Source: Smallanthus sonchifolius
Taxonomy: Eukaryota > Streptophyta > Magnoliopsida > Asterales > Asteraceae
Assembly: GCA_023525975.1 (NCBI GenBank)
Contig: CM042021.1
Span: forward strand, 101,105,501 to 101,169,500
Direction: 5' to 3'
DNA: 64,000 nt
The number at the start of each line of letters is the position of its first letter. The first letter of the stretch is position 1. The translations under genes and the position numbers were made by a program. The notes under the pieces were generated by a model. That model worked only from the letters and a program-made list of their open reading frames with translations, did not search any database and was not told the origin of the DNA. Below are positions 22,246-33,074 of this stretch, in pieces.

Positions 22246-22606
22246 CCTGTATCTTCACGAGTCAACCAAATTCCCGAAGATGTTCATTTCCAATATCCCA
22301 TTTCAGTTTAAGCTCCATCTGACTAGACAAGAAACAAGGGGATGTTTCCTATCCCATCGGCCAATGATAAAAGGTTCCATCTTCAACTAATAATCCAACG
22401 GATATCCAGCTTCATCTTGAAAACACTTGATAGAATCAAACACAAAATCATGCTCAGCAGTGATCACCTTATATCCAAAGTCCAACATTCTTCAATTATA
22501 TCTTCATTCCTGGTTTACACCTCCTGATCTGTATACGTTCACCGTGGTGAAGTTCCATAACAAGGTTGTCTATCTGGATTCCGCCCAGATCCCAAATGAG
22601 AAATCC
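22246..22606 (-). mobile_element. L1 interior fragment between J and K
   Basis: 361 bp between the J target duplication (22241-22245) and the K target duplication (22607-22611). Non-coding; no domain recognised. Removing J and K makes it continuous with 11438 and 31031. Confidence 0.55.
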
Positions 22607-23319
22607 CATCATGTAACATCCCGTTTTCAGAAGCAAATATATAATTAAAAAAATGTAATTTAAAGTAAAGTCTGGGGTAGAAAATGTAAAAAAATAAAAG
22701 AATTGAAAAGGAAGCTAGGGTTATATTAGTAGGCTTAAATAGATGCAACCCACCTATTTTTGTCCTCCATATTTAGACCAAGAGAAAAGAGAAAAGAGAA
22801 GAAGGGAAGAAATCACGTTTTTAGGGTACACCACTTCAAAGATCGGATGATCCTAGGAGATTTAACCGTCGGATCATTCTCAAAATTTTACTGGAGCTTC
22901 ATAGAATATAAAGGAAGACTTCCATCGTCGGGTTTTTGATTTGGATGAATGGAGGTCGGGTTTTACTGTCACAAACAGTACAACGATTTTTAAGAGATTC
23001 CGGCGATTGTTTCAATTTTCCGGCAACGTCGGAGGTGGTTTCCGGTGGAGGCTAAGTGGGGATCTGGTAGATATCACCGAGACGATTCCGTGGACGCTTG
23101 AATCATCTCAATCGGAGTTCGTTTGCTATAGTTTTGAGCTACTCGTATGCTTGTCAGCAAAATCTTACAAAGGTAACAACTTTACATAAAGTTTACGCTT
23201 TTAGCAAAGAGTGATATATGAGTTACGGATATATGATGATATCAAGTCTTTTGAACGATTAAAGTTGGAAGCTTTACACATTTAAAGATCAGATCCGAAT
23301 TTGTTCTTGAGATACTAGT

Positions 23320-23655
23320 TTCTATTGAACAAATAGTTTCTATTGAAGAAAGTAGTTTCTGTTGAACAAAATAGTTTCTATTGAACAAAGTAGTTTCTAT
23401 TGAACAGATTAGTTTCGATTGAACAAGTAGTTTCGATTGAACAAGTAGTTTCGATTGAACAAGTAGTTTCGATTGAACAAGTAGTTTCGATTGAACAAAG
23501 TAGTTTCGATTGAACAAGTAGTTTCAATTGAACAAAATAGTTTCTATTGAACAAAGTAGTTTCTATTGAACAAAGTAGTTTCTATTGAACAAAGTTGTTT
23601 CTATTGAACAAAATAGTTTCTATTGAACAAAGTAGTTTCTATTGAGCACATAGTT
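23320..23655 (+). repeat. TAGTTTCTATTGAACAAAG tandem array (K 5' LTR)
   Basis: About 18 units of 17-19 bp with two subtypes, TTTCTATTGAAC and TTTCGATTGAAC, the latter clustered in the middle. The 3' LTR copy (29030-29385) has a different number and order of subtypes, so slippage or conversion has occurred since insertion or during reverse transcription. Confidence 0.85.
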
Positions 23656-23689
23656 CGATATGAACCACGACCCGAAACTACTCTAGTTT

Positions 23690-24015
23690 GATATGAACCA
23701 TGATCCGAAACTACTCAGTTTCGATATGTGCAGACCCATCGAAACTACTCAGTTTCGATATATGCAGGCCCATCGAAACTACCATAGTTTCGATATGAGC
23801 CCACGATCCGAAGCTAAGATTACACCTAAGTTACATATCGAAACTACCAAGTTTCGACATAAGCAACCTATCGAAACTACCAAGTTTCGACATAAGCAAC
23901 CTATCGAAACTACCAATTTTCGACATAAGCAACCTATCGAAACTACCAAGTTTCGACATAAGCAACCTATCGAAACTATCAAGTTTCGACATAAGCAAAT
24001 CCATCGAAACTACTA
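23690..24015 (+). repeat. Hairpin array TCGAAACT-ACCA-AGTTTCGA (K 5' LTR)
   Basis: About five 33-bp units in the right part (ACATAAGCAACCTA spacers), each with perfect 8-bp arms TCGAAACT/AGTTTCGA. To the left are longer, looser units with GATATG spacers. The 3' LTR has the same array at 29425-29750. Reading frames of 67-107 codons here are periodic translations of the array, not genes. Confidence 0.85.
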
Positions 24016-24429
24016 GGTTCAAGCATAGTAATGTCTAGTGGCACTACCTTACGAGTATGACTTCATTATACAGATCGTGAGTGACATTAGTGACGCTCAG
24101 TAACCAGCTAACTGTATCTCAGAAACTACTCATCAGGTGAGTTCTATGTGCCCCCTTCTATGTTATGTGCAAACCTTATTAAATGTTTTGGGGCTGCAAT
24201 GTATACACTAAATGAATAAATGATATGAATGCTAATGTGATCATACGTGATATACTAATATATATGTTATATATATATACGAAAATGAATTATGCACAAA
24301 GAATGAACCGTATGATTATATAGAATGAATGAAAGAACAACAAATGTGTAAGAATGAAATCTTGCTTTATATCCATGTATATATTGCTTGCTATGAATGA
24401 ATAAACGTTACGAATGGAACAATGATAAC

Positions 24430-24770
24430 GGCTACCTCGGTAGACGGACGACCACTCGACTATTATGCAGCCAGAAATGAAAGTCTAGAAAGGTAGACTA
24501 AACATGCCACTACGGTGGAGTAAGTCCCGAAATCGATGTACGGCTGTATAATTAGTTCGGGTGGGAGACGGATACCTTAGGGCAGTCAGACAAATATGAC
24601 GGACTACGACGGTAGGACAGTTGTAAGTATGACGGACTACTTCGGTAGGACGATTGTAAGATAATGACGGACTACTTCGGTAGGACGGTTGTAAGATAAT
24701 TACGGACTACTTCGGTAGGACGGTTGTAAGATAATGACGGACTACTTCGGTAGGACGGTTGTAAGATAAT
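24430..24770 (+). repeat. UNCG-type hairpin units (K 5' LTR)
   Basis: CTAC-TTCG-GTAG occurs at 24637, 24672, 24707 and 24742, exactly 35 bp apart. CCAC-TACG-GTGG is at 24507-24518 and CTAC-CTCG-GTAG at 24432-24443. In RNA the first two would be C(UNCG)G tetraloops, known as unusually stable. The 3' LTR has three rather than four of the 35-bp units (30373, 30408, 30443). Confidence 0.85.
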
Positions 24771-25302
24771 GACGGACGGACACTAGTTGCCGGACGGTTG
24801 TAAGAATGGCGGATCACGACGATGGACCGTGGCGTTTGTCATTGTGACATTCGCAAACAAAAGACGGGTTGATCACCCTTAAGTGTATGACCCATGAAAG
24901 TTAAGAAAAGAAAAAGGTGAATGCATATATATATATATATGTAATCACAAAATAAAGATGAAAGAAAAGCAAAAGTTACGAATGTATATAATTATGTATA
25001 CTTATAAAGAAGAGAATGATCATACTTAATAGTTATAAACTAGAACTCACCAGCGTTAGCTGACTTTTAGTATACATTTCAGGTACAGAAAGGAAGGGTC
25101 GTGCGAGGGCGTGAAGGTTACCCGACACAAGACTGACATCCCATATTTATATATGTTAAGACAAATGTTATGTACTTCGTTTTAAAAGACTTCCGTTGTT
25201 ATGTCATGTCATTTTGAATGTTTTAAATTTAAGCTCAATGATTATGACTATATTTATGAGTAAATCCAACAAGTGAGGTCACCAGGGAAAAGGGGCCTTA
25301 CA

Positions 25303-25320
25303 AGTTGGTATCAGAGCAAT
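25303..25320 (+). promoter_or_regulatory. Primer binding site of element K
   Basis: TTGGTATCAGAGCAATAG follows the LTR end by one or two bases and matches the initiator-Met tRNA 3' end over TGGTATCAGAGC. Confidence 0.92.
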
Positions 25321-27335
25321 AGTTTGAGAGATTTAGACATCCCTAAATGTCTAGACTCAAGCTGATAATGGGACCAACGCAAGGATGTCAGTACGGGTAG
25401 CCAACGCCAACGCCAAAACAAGTAAGTAAGTATCAATGTCGATATATATAACTCAGGGTAGATGCCTTAGCATAGGACCCATGCCTTAGTTTCCAATATC
25501 ACTATTGATATGAATAGTTACACATAGGACATACGATGGTAGACGATTTGAGCACATAAGTACAGTAAATGTTTAATAACACGTAGCTACTGTTATTAAG
25601 CTTTTACTGTGTAAGTGTGTCTCGAGTTGTCATCTGCCTTATGTACATGTCACAGAGAGTGAAAGAGATGTTAGTCTAATACTACGAAATGAACACAAGT
25701 TATAAGAACGGTGAAATCCATGTGATGTGAATCACAAACAACAAGCAAAAGTTTGATAACCACAAAGAAAGAAAGATGATAGAATATCAACGGTCCGAGT
25801 AGACTAGCAACGAACATTCATGAATGACTTCCATCGACAAGGAGTTCAAAAAGGGAAAAAGGATACATGGATTAAACACCGTTTATAGAAGACATTTAAA
25901 TTATGAAGCATTATAAGACGAGTCAGGAATTCACAAGTAAGGTAAGTTGGCAATTACGTCAGGATCCACGTAATTGTAAATTTACATGTGGTTGTGCATA
26001 CTGATGAACCTTATCATGTAGATTAATACACATGTCACCAAAAACAATTAAATCACTCCAAGCAGGACTATGAGATTAGTCACTTAAGTAATGATGATCG
26101 CAACGGATTAGCAAGACGAATGATGACAACAACGGCATAACAAAGGTGGAACGAGAAGGAACGAGGCTTTAAATGGAGTTGCTGAAGTTGAGTAACACTA
26201 AGGAACAAGTTTAGAAAGACTGAAGAGACCTGGTTCGGAACCAGATGCAACAACTAACAAAGTAGTAAGTCAAGCAAAGACAAAGGAACATGAAAGATTG
26301 CACCGAAAGAGAATTAGTATGAGGACAATAAGAGAGCCTATCAAGCCCAGTGAGAAGATTACTTCGCATGACAAACCGTGAACGACGAGACCGATCAAGT
26401 AGAATTTGAAGAACTCAACACTTGTTTTATTCAAATTGAGAAAGCAGCTGTCAAGGATCACAACTTAGCACGAGATGTGAATACTACATATGTTAGATGA
26501 ACATACGTTTAGAAACTGCTTCTGAACTTGAATTGTCAATGCTTAAAGCAAACGCGATATGATGAATGACCGTGGACCTACGGTCAAGTGTACATAAAAA
26601 ATGAATAAAATAACCACACAACTATATGTTCAAAGAAAATACGAGTACTAGAATGCACAAATGACATTTTTCCATGAAGAATACAATCTTAGATAAACTA
26701 CTAAGAGTATTCACTGAGATGAGAAAATAAATATATCAACGACAACAAATGGCTGGAACCACGATGCTAATTAGGGCGTGCAGGCAAAACCAAATGAAAA
26801 CAGATCCAACCTAGGGTTTGAATGTTTAGAATAATTGTGAAGTTCAAGTTCTGAACAATGATGTGAAGAAAGAAATGAGTACTAGCAAGGACTCAAGAGT
26901 TAGAAAGCACTGTACAGTGATTAAGACAAGACAATAGAACGTGACTACTCAAATTGAAAAGCCAATAAGGAACACAATGAGACTAGAAAGGGAAGGAATG
27001 ATCGAGTATCACCACACGTGTCATCTATCCGTAATGAAACCTATGAACGAAATCCTAAAAGAATCACATACAGAAAATGTTAACGATCATGAAAAGTTAG
27101 AAAATGTATGCGTAGGTCACAAGGGATGCCAATCCCTAAGACCACTTAATGATATGAAGGAAGAATGGTGCGCGATAGATTAATAATGAGAAGGGTAAAC
27201 CATGACGACTATGTTTTAAAGAAAGACAAGAAGGGAGTTTCGTGTACAGGAATAGGAATGTAAGGATTGTATACATAGTGTTTCGTCTGAATGAGTACCT
27301 TCCCGACAAGTTTGAATACGATAGAGTAATGCTTC
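25321..27335 (+). other. Element K interior, left part: no coding sequence recognised
   Basis: Two kilobases after the PBS, A-rich on the plus strand, with frames of 80 codons or less and no recognised gag motif or zinc knuckle. The opening (ATTTAGACATCCC...TGGGACCAACG) looks like the leader of an autonomous relative (compare 57001-57070 in element I). It is probably a decayed gag-pol region. Confidence 0.5.
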
Positions 27336-27580
27336 ATATGGTTCCTTCGGGAACGAAATGTTATGGTTCCTTCGGGAACGAAATAATATGGTTCCTTCAG
27401 GAACGAAACGGAATGGTTCCTACGAGGACAAAATAATATGGTTCCTTCGGGAACAGAACATAATGGTTCATACGGGAACGAAATGATATGGTTCATTCGG
27501 GAACGAGATAGTAGAACTCATTTGGGAGTAAAATAGTATGATTCATTCGGGAACGACATAGTATGGCCCTTCGTGGGCGA
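27336..27580 (+). repeat. 25-bp repeat array with UUCG hairpins in K interior
   Basis: GTTCC-TTCG-GGAAC starts at 27341, 27366 and 27441; variants at 27391 (TTCA loop), 27416 (arm changes), 27466 and 27491 keep the exact 25-bp period. Spacers are ACGAAATNATATG-like. The array fades to the right (CCCTTCGTGGGCG near 27570). It is transcribed in the sense strand of K if K is expressed. Confidence 0.85.
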
Positions 27581-27844
27581 ATACACCAAGGATAATTTAT
27601 GAGGTGCACGTAATGACCAAAGCAACTTAGAAAGAGGTCGATAGCAACTGTCTAAAGAACATAGTGGACAATTTCAACAAGGATACTAGGATTTCTAAAT
27701 GTTGAAACAAGTTCATGGCCGCTTGGCTTGACAAATCTATGCAAGTACTTGGTGGATTCAAGTTAAGTCCACCCACGAGATCTGCATAAGAGTGAAGTAG
27801 GGTTTACTCTTTAATATAACATCCGAAGTGTTTATGGAGTGTAA

Positions 27845-28290
27845 CATCCCAAATTATCTACTACATAAAACACGGGATTTCGACTAGGATTAAGATTACC
27901 AAAGAAACACTCCTAAGTGTTGAAGAGAGTTCATCAGAAGAGTTAGCCAGAGTAGTCATTAGTGTGATGATAGCACGAAATTGGGTACCATTGTCGATTG
28001 TACCTAACTGAGACACACAATTCATGTCAATGTTCTGAAAAGAACTCGTGAATGAATCGGCACGAGATTGAAAATCAGCACATGTGCAAATTATGGACAT
28101 CAAGGTAGGTAACAATTTGACCTACATTGAAGAGCACATGGAAATCCTAGACAAGAGAGGGAAGCGTATACGCAGCCATGTAATCCAACAAGTTTAAAGT
28201 ATAGTGGAAATATAGACAGTGATAAGAAACTGTTTGAGAAACCAAAGCACAGATGAGAGAAGTATGCCCTCAACATTTTACTTGTAACAG
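27845..28290 (+). pseudogene. Integrase and C-terminal remnant in K
   Basis: The translation SSEELARVVISVMIARNWVP, then PLSIVPN, a stop, DTQF and a second stop line up with the integrase core of element A (SSERLAEVFINEIIAQHG, SDRDTRFTSKF). Further on, NLTYIEEHMEILDKRGKRIR matches A's pre-chromodomain region (SLNYIEEPVAILDRREKRLR). The stop after MSMF (28036-28038) is at the same Trp codon as A's only stop. The segment between the core and tail is deleted, including the catalytic Glu. This shows that K descends from an A-like autonomous element. Confidence 0.8.
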
Positions 28291-28327
28291 GTTTCGAGGA
28301 CGAAACCTTTTGTAAGTTGGGTAGACT
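28291..28327 (+). promoter_or_regulatory. Pre-PPT dyad and PPT of element K
   Basis: AGGTTTCG and CGAAACCT form an 8-bp dyad around AGGA. GTAAGTTGGGTAGACT follows and abuts the LTR. The purine tract is weaker than in A (TTGGG instead of AGGGG). Confidence 0.75.
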
Positions 28328-31025
28328 TGTAACATCCCGTTTTCAGAAGCAAATATATAATTAAAAAAAAATGAAATCGTAATTTAAAGTAAAGTCTGGG
28401 GTAGAAAACGTAAAAAAATAAAAGAATTGAAAAGGAAGCTAGGGTTATATTAGTAGGCTTAAATAGGTGCAGCCCACCTATTTTTGTCCTCCATATTTAG
28501 ACCAAGAGAAAAGAGAAGAAGGGAAGAAATCTCGTTTTTAGGGTACACCACTTCAAAGATCGGATGATCCTAGGAGATTTAACCGTCGGATCATTCTCAA
28601 AATTTAACTGGAGCTTCATAGAATATAAAGGAAGACTTCCACCGTCGGGTTTTTGATTTGGATGACTGGAGATCGGGTTTTACTGTCAGAAATAGTACAT
28701 CAATTTTTAAGAGATTCCGGCGACTGTTTCAGTTTTCCGGCGATGTCGGAGGTGGTTTCCGGTGGAGGCTAAGTGGGGATCTGGTAGATATCACCGAGAC
28801 GGTTCCGTGGACGCTTGAATCATCTCAATCGGAGTTCGTTTGCTATAGTTTTGAGCTACTCGTATGCTTGTCAGCAAAATCTTACAAAGGTAACAACTTT
28901 ACATAAAGTTTACGCTTTTAGCAAAGAGTGATATATGAGTTACGGATATATGATGATATCAAGTCTTTTGAACGATTAAAGTTGGAAGCTTTACACATTT
29001 AAAGATCAGATCCGAATTTGTTCTTGAGATACTAGTTTCTATTGAACAAATAGTTTCTATTGAAGAAAGTAGTTTCTCTTGAACAAAATAGTTTCTATTG
29101 AACAAAGTAGTTTCTATTGAACAAAGTAGTTTCTACTGAACAGATTAGTTTCTATTGAACAAGTAGTTTCGATTGAACAAGTAGTTTCGATTGAACAAGT
29201 AGTTTCGATTGAACAAAGTAGTTTCGATTGAACAAGTAGTTTCGATTGAACAAAATAGTTTCTATTGAACAAAGTAGTTTCTATTGAACAAAGTAGTTTC
29301 TATTGAACAAAGTTGTTTCTATTGAACAAAGTAGTTTCTATTGAACAAAATAGTTTCTATTGAACAAAGTAGTTTCTATTGAGCACATAGTTCGATATGA
29401 ACCACGACCCGAAACTACTCTAGTTTGATATGAACCATGATCCGAAACTACTCAGTTTCGATATGTGCAACCATCGAAACTACTCAGTTTTGATATATGC
29501 AGGCCCATCGAAACTACCATAGTTTCGATATGAGCCCACAATCCGAAGCTAAGATTACACCTAAGTTACATATCGAAACTACCAAGTTTCGACATAAGCA
29601 ACCTATCGAAACTACCAAGTTTCGACATAAGCAACCTATCGAAACTACCAATTTTCGACATAAGCAACCTATCGAAACTACCAAGTTTCGACATAAGCAA
29701 CCTATCGAAACTATCAAGTTTCGACATAAGCAAATCCATCGAAACTACTAGGTTCAAGCATAGTAATGTCTAGTGGCACTGCCTTACGAGTATGACTTCA
29801 TTATACAAATCGTGAGTAACATTAGTGACGCTCAGTAACCAGCTAACTGTATCTCAGAAACTACTCATCAGGTGAGTTCTATGTGCCCCCTTCTATGTTA
29901 TGTGCAAATCTTATTAAATGTTTTGGGGCTGAAATGTATACACTAAATGAATAAATGATATGAATGCTAATGTGATCATACCTGATATACTAATATATAT
30001 GTTATATATATATATGAAAATGAATTATGCACAAAGAATGAATCATATGAATATATAGAATGAATGAAAGAACAACACAATGTGTAAGAATGAAATCTTG
30101 CTTTATATCCATGTATATATTGCTTGCTATGAATGAATAAACGTTACGAATGGAACAATGATAACGGCTACCTCGGTAGACGGACGACCACTCGACTATT
30201 ATGCAGCCAGAAATGAAAGTCTAGAAAGGTAGACTAAACAGGCCACTACGGTGGAGTAAGTCCCGAAATCGATGTACGGCTGTATAATTAGTTCGGGTGG
30301 GAGACGGATACCTTAGGGAAGTCAGACAAATATGACGGACTACGACGGTAGGACGGTTGTAAGTATGACGGACTACTTCGGTAGGACGGTTGTAAGATAA
30401 TGACGGACTACTTCGGTAGGACGGTTGTAAGATAATGACGGACTACTTCGGTAGGACGGTTGTAAGATAATGACGGACGGACACTAATTGCCGGACGGTT
30501 GTAAGAATGGCGGACCATGACGATGGACCGTGGCGTTTGTCTTTGTGACATTCGCAAACTAATGACGGGTTGATCACCCTTAAGTGTATGACCCATGAAA
30601 GTTAGGAAAAGAAAAAGGTGAATGCATATATATATATATATGTAATCACAAAAGAAAGAAGAAAGAAAAGCAAAAGTTACGAATGTATATAATTATGTAT
30701 ACTTATAAAGAAGAGAATGATCATACTTAATAGTTATAAACTAGAACTCACCAGCGTTAGCTGACTTTTAGTATACATTTCAGGTACAGAAAGGAAGGCT
30801 CGTGCGAGGGCGTGAAGGTTACCCGACACAAGACTGACATCCCATATTTATATATGTTAAGACAAATGTTATGTACTTAGTTTTAAAAGACTTTCGCTGT
30901 TATGTCATGTCATATTTCGTTATGTAATGAATGAATTCGAATGTTTTAAATTTAAGCTCAGTGATTATGACTATATTTATGAGTAAATCCAACAAGTGAG
31001 GTCACCAGGGAAAAGGGGCCTTACA
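28328..31025 (+). repeat. Element K 3' LTR
   Basis: Near-copy of 22612-25302, carrying the same arrays (29030-29385, 29425-29750, 30300-30480). Differences are mainly array copy number and a small insertion near 30915. It ends GGCCTTACA before the TSD CATCA. Confidence 0.93.
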
Positions 31026-31030
31026 CATCA

Positions 31031-31187
31031 TAATTGAATCACATCAAATCTTGAACACAGGATTGACCAATGAGCATGAAAAATATAGTTTACACGAGAA
31101 ATCACGGTTGATGATACATTTGTTTTTAAATCTTTTATTAATTAAATCATATACCTTGCACTTACTTTTGAAGCACTTATGGAAACT
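31031..31187 (-). mobile_element. L1 fragment to the right of K
   Basis: About 157 bp of non-repetitive, AT-rich sequence between the K target duplication and the place where B's LTR resumes. The right edge is inferred from alignment by eye to solo LTR H and could be off by 50 bp. Confidence 0.4.
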
Positions 31188-32083
31188 TAAACAAATACAC
31201 ATTCCTTTTCATGTTATGACACTAACTAATTATACAAGACCCTATACCCACTCTCATTGAAAATCCTAGACTCTACATTAGACTTTGTGCATGCTACTAA
31301 TGCAAATTCATATGAATCCAACTTTATGTTAATCTTGTGATTTAGAAATCATTTGTGCTATCTATTTTCCCGTGCTATCTACATCTTTGATACAAGTGAG
31401 TTTACATAGCCCCTTTTTACATTTTTCATATTTTGGGGTGGAACATGAGTTTCAATTATACAATGTTACAAATTACACAATACAATTCCACCCTACATTC
31501 ATGTGTACAAATTTGAGCCTTATGTTTGAGTACTAGGTGTGTAAACTATTTTTTGTGCAATTTACATATGCAATCATTAACTATACAAGCCGACGTTTAA
31601 CAATGATAGATCTATTGAGTGTGACAAACCCACCCAGGTAGGGTGATTGTTACCGACAACACATTTTGGTTTTTGCATGCTAGTTATAAATGTTTGATTA
31701 TACAATTTGGTTTCAAAATAGTAACTCTCCATATTTGCCTTATTAACCATGATTTGTATGGATTGTATGCTCACAACAAAATGATACTATTTGGAGTCAA
31801 AACCTATGTATGCTCACCAACTTTTTAGTTGACATTGTTTTAACCATGTTATAGGTACGAATGTTTGAAATTGATCAAGTTTGCTACACTTAAGTTGTGG
31901 ACCTAGTTATTAAAATAAAAGAACTCGTTATGTATTTCCATTCTTTATAATTGTTGAATTTTGTTTGCTTTGAACTTGAAATGAAATTTGATGCTTTAAT
32001 ATATTACAACATAGTCAACCATGTGCTCATGAACAGTCTCCTTGTCCCGCCCCGAGATTTCCACCGTCGGTTGGGTTGTGACA
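31188..32083 (+). repeat. Element B 3' LTR, right part
   Basis: It matches the last 0.9 kb of solo LTR H, with landmarks ATCCTAGACTCTACATTAGAC, GATACAAGTGAGTTTACATAG, GGGTGATTGTTACCGAC and ATGTATGCTCACCAAC, and ends GGTTGTGACA. No gene. The short frames at 31577-31828 are chance. Confidence 0.82.
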
Positions 32084-32409
32084 CCAACATTCAAATTCAT
32101 AAACAATAACTAGATATTTTTCAAACATCAACTATCAGAATGAAATGTCGGTCTTCAGTAATGCAGCCCGGCAATCCATGTTATCGAGCCCTCACGGCTC
32201 CTTTACTTTTCTTTAGCTTTACCTCTCCTACCTGACATGAATACTAAAAAGTCAGCTAACGCTGGTGAGTTCTATCTTTACTTTGAACTGTACACTTTAA
32301 TCTTTCTTTATGTTAGCTTAGTTTTATAAAAATAAAATAAGCTTTCTTTCTTTACTTTAAAACAAACTTTTCCTTTACTTTAAAAATTTACAACATTACA
32401 ATTAATAAA
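32084..32409 (-). repeat. Fragment C: LTR remnant (minus)
   Basis: On the minus strand it contains AGAACTCACCAGCGTTAGCTGAC followed by a TTTTAGTAT block, the signature near the 3' end of the LTRs of A, K and I. It is bounded on the left by the end of B's LTR and on the right by the start of D's LTR, so it is probably the older target both were inserted into. Confidence 0.65.
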
Positions 32410-33020
32410 TGTCACATCCGTAAACTAGGGTGATTATCGTCCCAGAGTAGTACCTCCAACAGGAATGTTCCTATGAAAAAATGACGGGTCCAGAAGGGAT
32501 TTATACTCCACTCTTTCATTAGACAGAATATTTTGTTTGTCAGATAACAACATACTGGTCAGAAGGTTACCCTCTACTTACTGTGATGTTGATACCAAAA
32601 ACACACAGCGGAAGACTAAACCATAAACTTTATTATAATCATAACATTGTTTTACAACTAGGATTGATTGGAAATACAACATATTGTTTCATACAAAACC
32701 GGCCTTATAGTTCCTAAGAACATGCCGTCAACTCAGGCCTTACAGTGACACAAGAACCTACCCTTAGTCAATTCCTATCACCAAACATAGCATCTATACA
32801 TCTCCAGGAATGCCAACTATACCTAGTGGTCACCAGTGCTCAAAAACATTTGGATCGGCACAAAGTTGGTGAGTTCATAAACAAAATCATGTTTTCATAA
32901 CTTGTATCCATGATACAAAACACCCTAAGACCTCAGATTTACTCGGGTCTGGGTCTAATAATCATCCATCCCAAACCCTCACCCAGTAACATCAGCTTTA
33001 CTCGGGGTTTGAGTCTACAA

Positions 33021-33027
33021 CATATAT

Positions 33028-33070
<43 letters not shown>
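33021..33070. repeat. TA microsatellite in D 3' LTR
   Basis: About 50 bp of alternating TA with one AA interruption. The same place in the other D LTR (50710-50769) is a CA tract followed by TA, so the microsatellite has evolved separately in the two LTRs. Confidence 0.9.

Positions 33071-33074
<4 letters not shown>

Larger units (their letters stand above)
22612..25302 (+). repeat. Element K 5' LTR
   Basis: In order: a leader-like block with the conserved CTTAAATAGATG (possible TATA region, 22733-22744); an array of TAGTTTCTATTGAACAAAG units (23320-23650); an array of hairpin units (23690-24015); an AT-rich stretch; UNCG hairpin units (24430-24770); and the CACCAGCGTTAGCTGACTTTTAGTATACATTTCAG block near the end. 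The frame 22941-23189 has no recognisable domain and is also present in the 3' LTR. Confidence 0.92.
22612..31025 (+). mobile_element. Element K: non-autonomous Ty3-type LTR element
   Basis: Two LTRs of 2691 and 2698 bp start TGTAACATCCCG and end GGCCTTACA. CATCA is on both sides (22607-22611 and 31026-31030). A PBS follows the first LTR and a dyad plus PPT precede the second. The 3.0-kb interior lacks open gag or pol frames and holds only a decayed integrase and C-terminal remnant (27845-28290). The LTRs look almost identical by eye, so it moved recently, presumably using proteins of a relative. LTR ends and the pol remnant resemble element A. Confidence 0.92.
10455..31187 (-). mobile_element. 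L1: 5'-truncated Copia-like LTR element, split by J and K
   Basis: On the minus strand L1 ends in a 502-bp LTR (10455-10956) with TGTAG/CTACA ends, preceded by a purine tract (GTTAAGAGGGAGTT). Its interior continues through 10957-11438, 22246-22606 and about 31031-31187; the gaps are elements J and K, each with matching target duplications. No second LTR is found where B's LTR resumes, so the 5' end has been lost. TAAAC flanks both edges (10450-10454 and 31188-31192), which may be a target duplication or chance. No coding domain is recognised. The Copia label rests on LTR size and PPT style. Confidence 0.6.
4522..32083 (+). mobile_element. Element B: Ty3/Gypsy chromovirus, degenerate, with split 3' LTR
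   Basis: B begins inside gag, where element A was inserted, and runs through a broken gag-pol to a PPT at 8743-8755 and a 3' LTR starting at 8756. The LTR is split by L1 (with J and K inside it) and resumes near 31188, ending GGTTGTGACA at 32083. The right half matches the right half of solo LTR H (shared blocks around TACAAGTGAGTTT.CATAGCCCC and ATGTATGCTCACCAACT), which shows that the two parts belong together. Without the nested elements the LTR would be about 2.6 kb. Confidence 0.85.

Noticed and set aside
22941..23189. An 82-codon gene repeated at 28658-28906
   Set aside because: The two copies are the same place in the two LTRs of K; no domain, and conservation is explained by LTR identity.
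23690..24015. Regular repeats with similar-sized spacers that look like a CRISPR array
   Set aside because: Spacers are themselves repeated, the array is copied in both LTRs of K, and the context is a plant retrotransposon.
27209..27496. A 95-codon minus-strand gene rich in VPEGT repeats
   Set aside because: It is the 25-bp UUCG array read antisense.
10455..31187. L1 as a LINE with variable 5' truncation and TAAAC target copies
   Set aside because: No poly-A tail or LINE domains; the end has LTR features (TGTAG/CTACA ends, TATA box, PPT).
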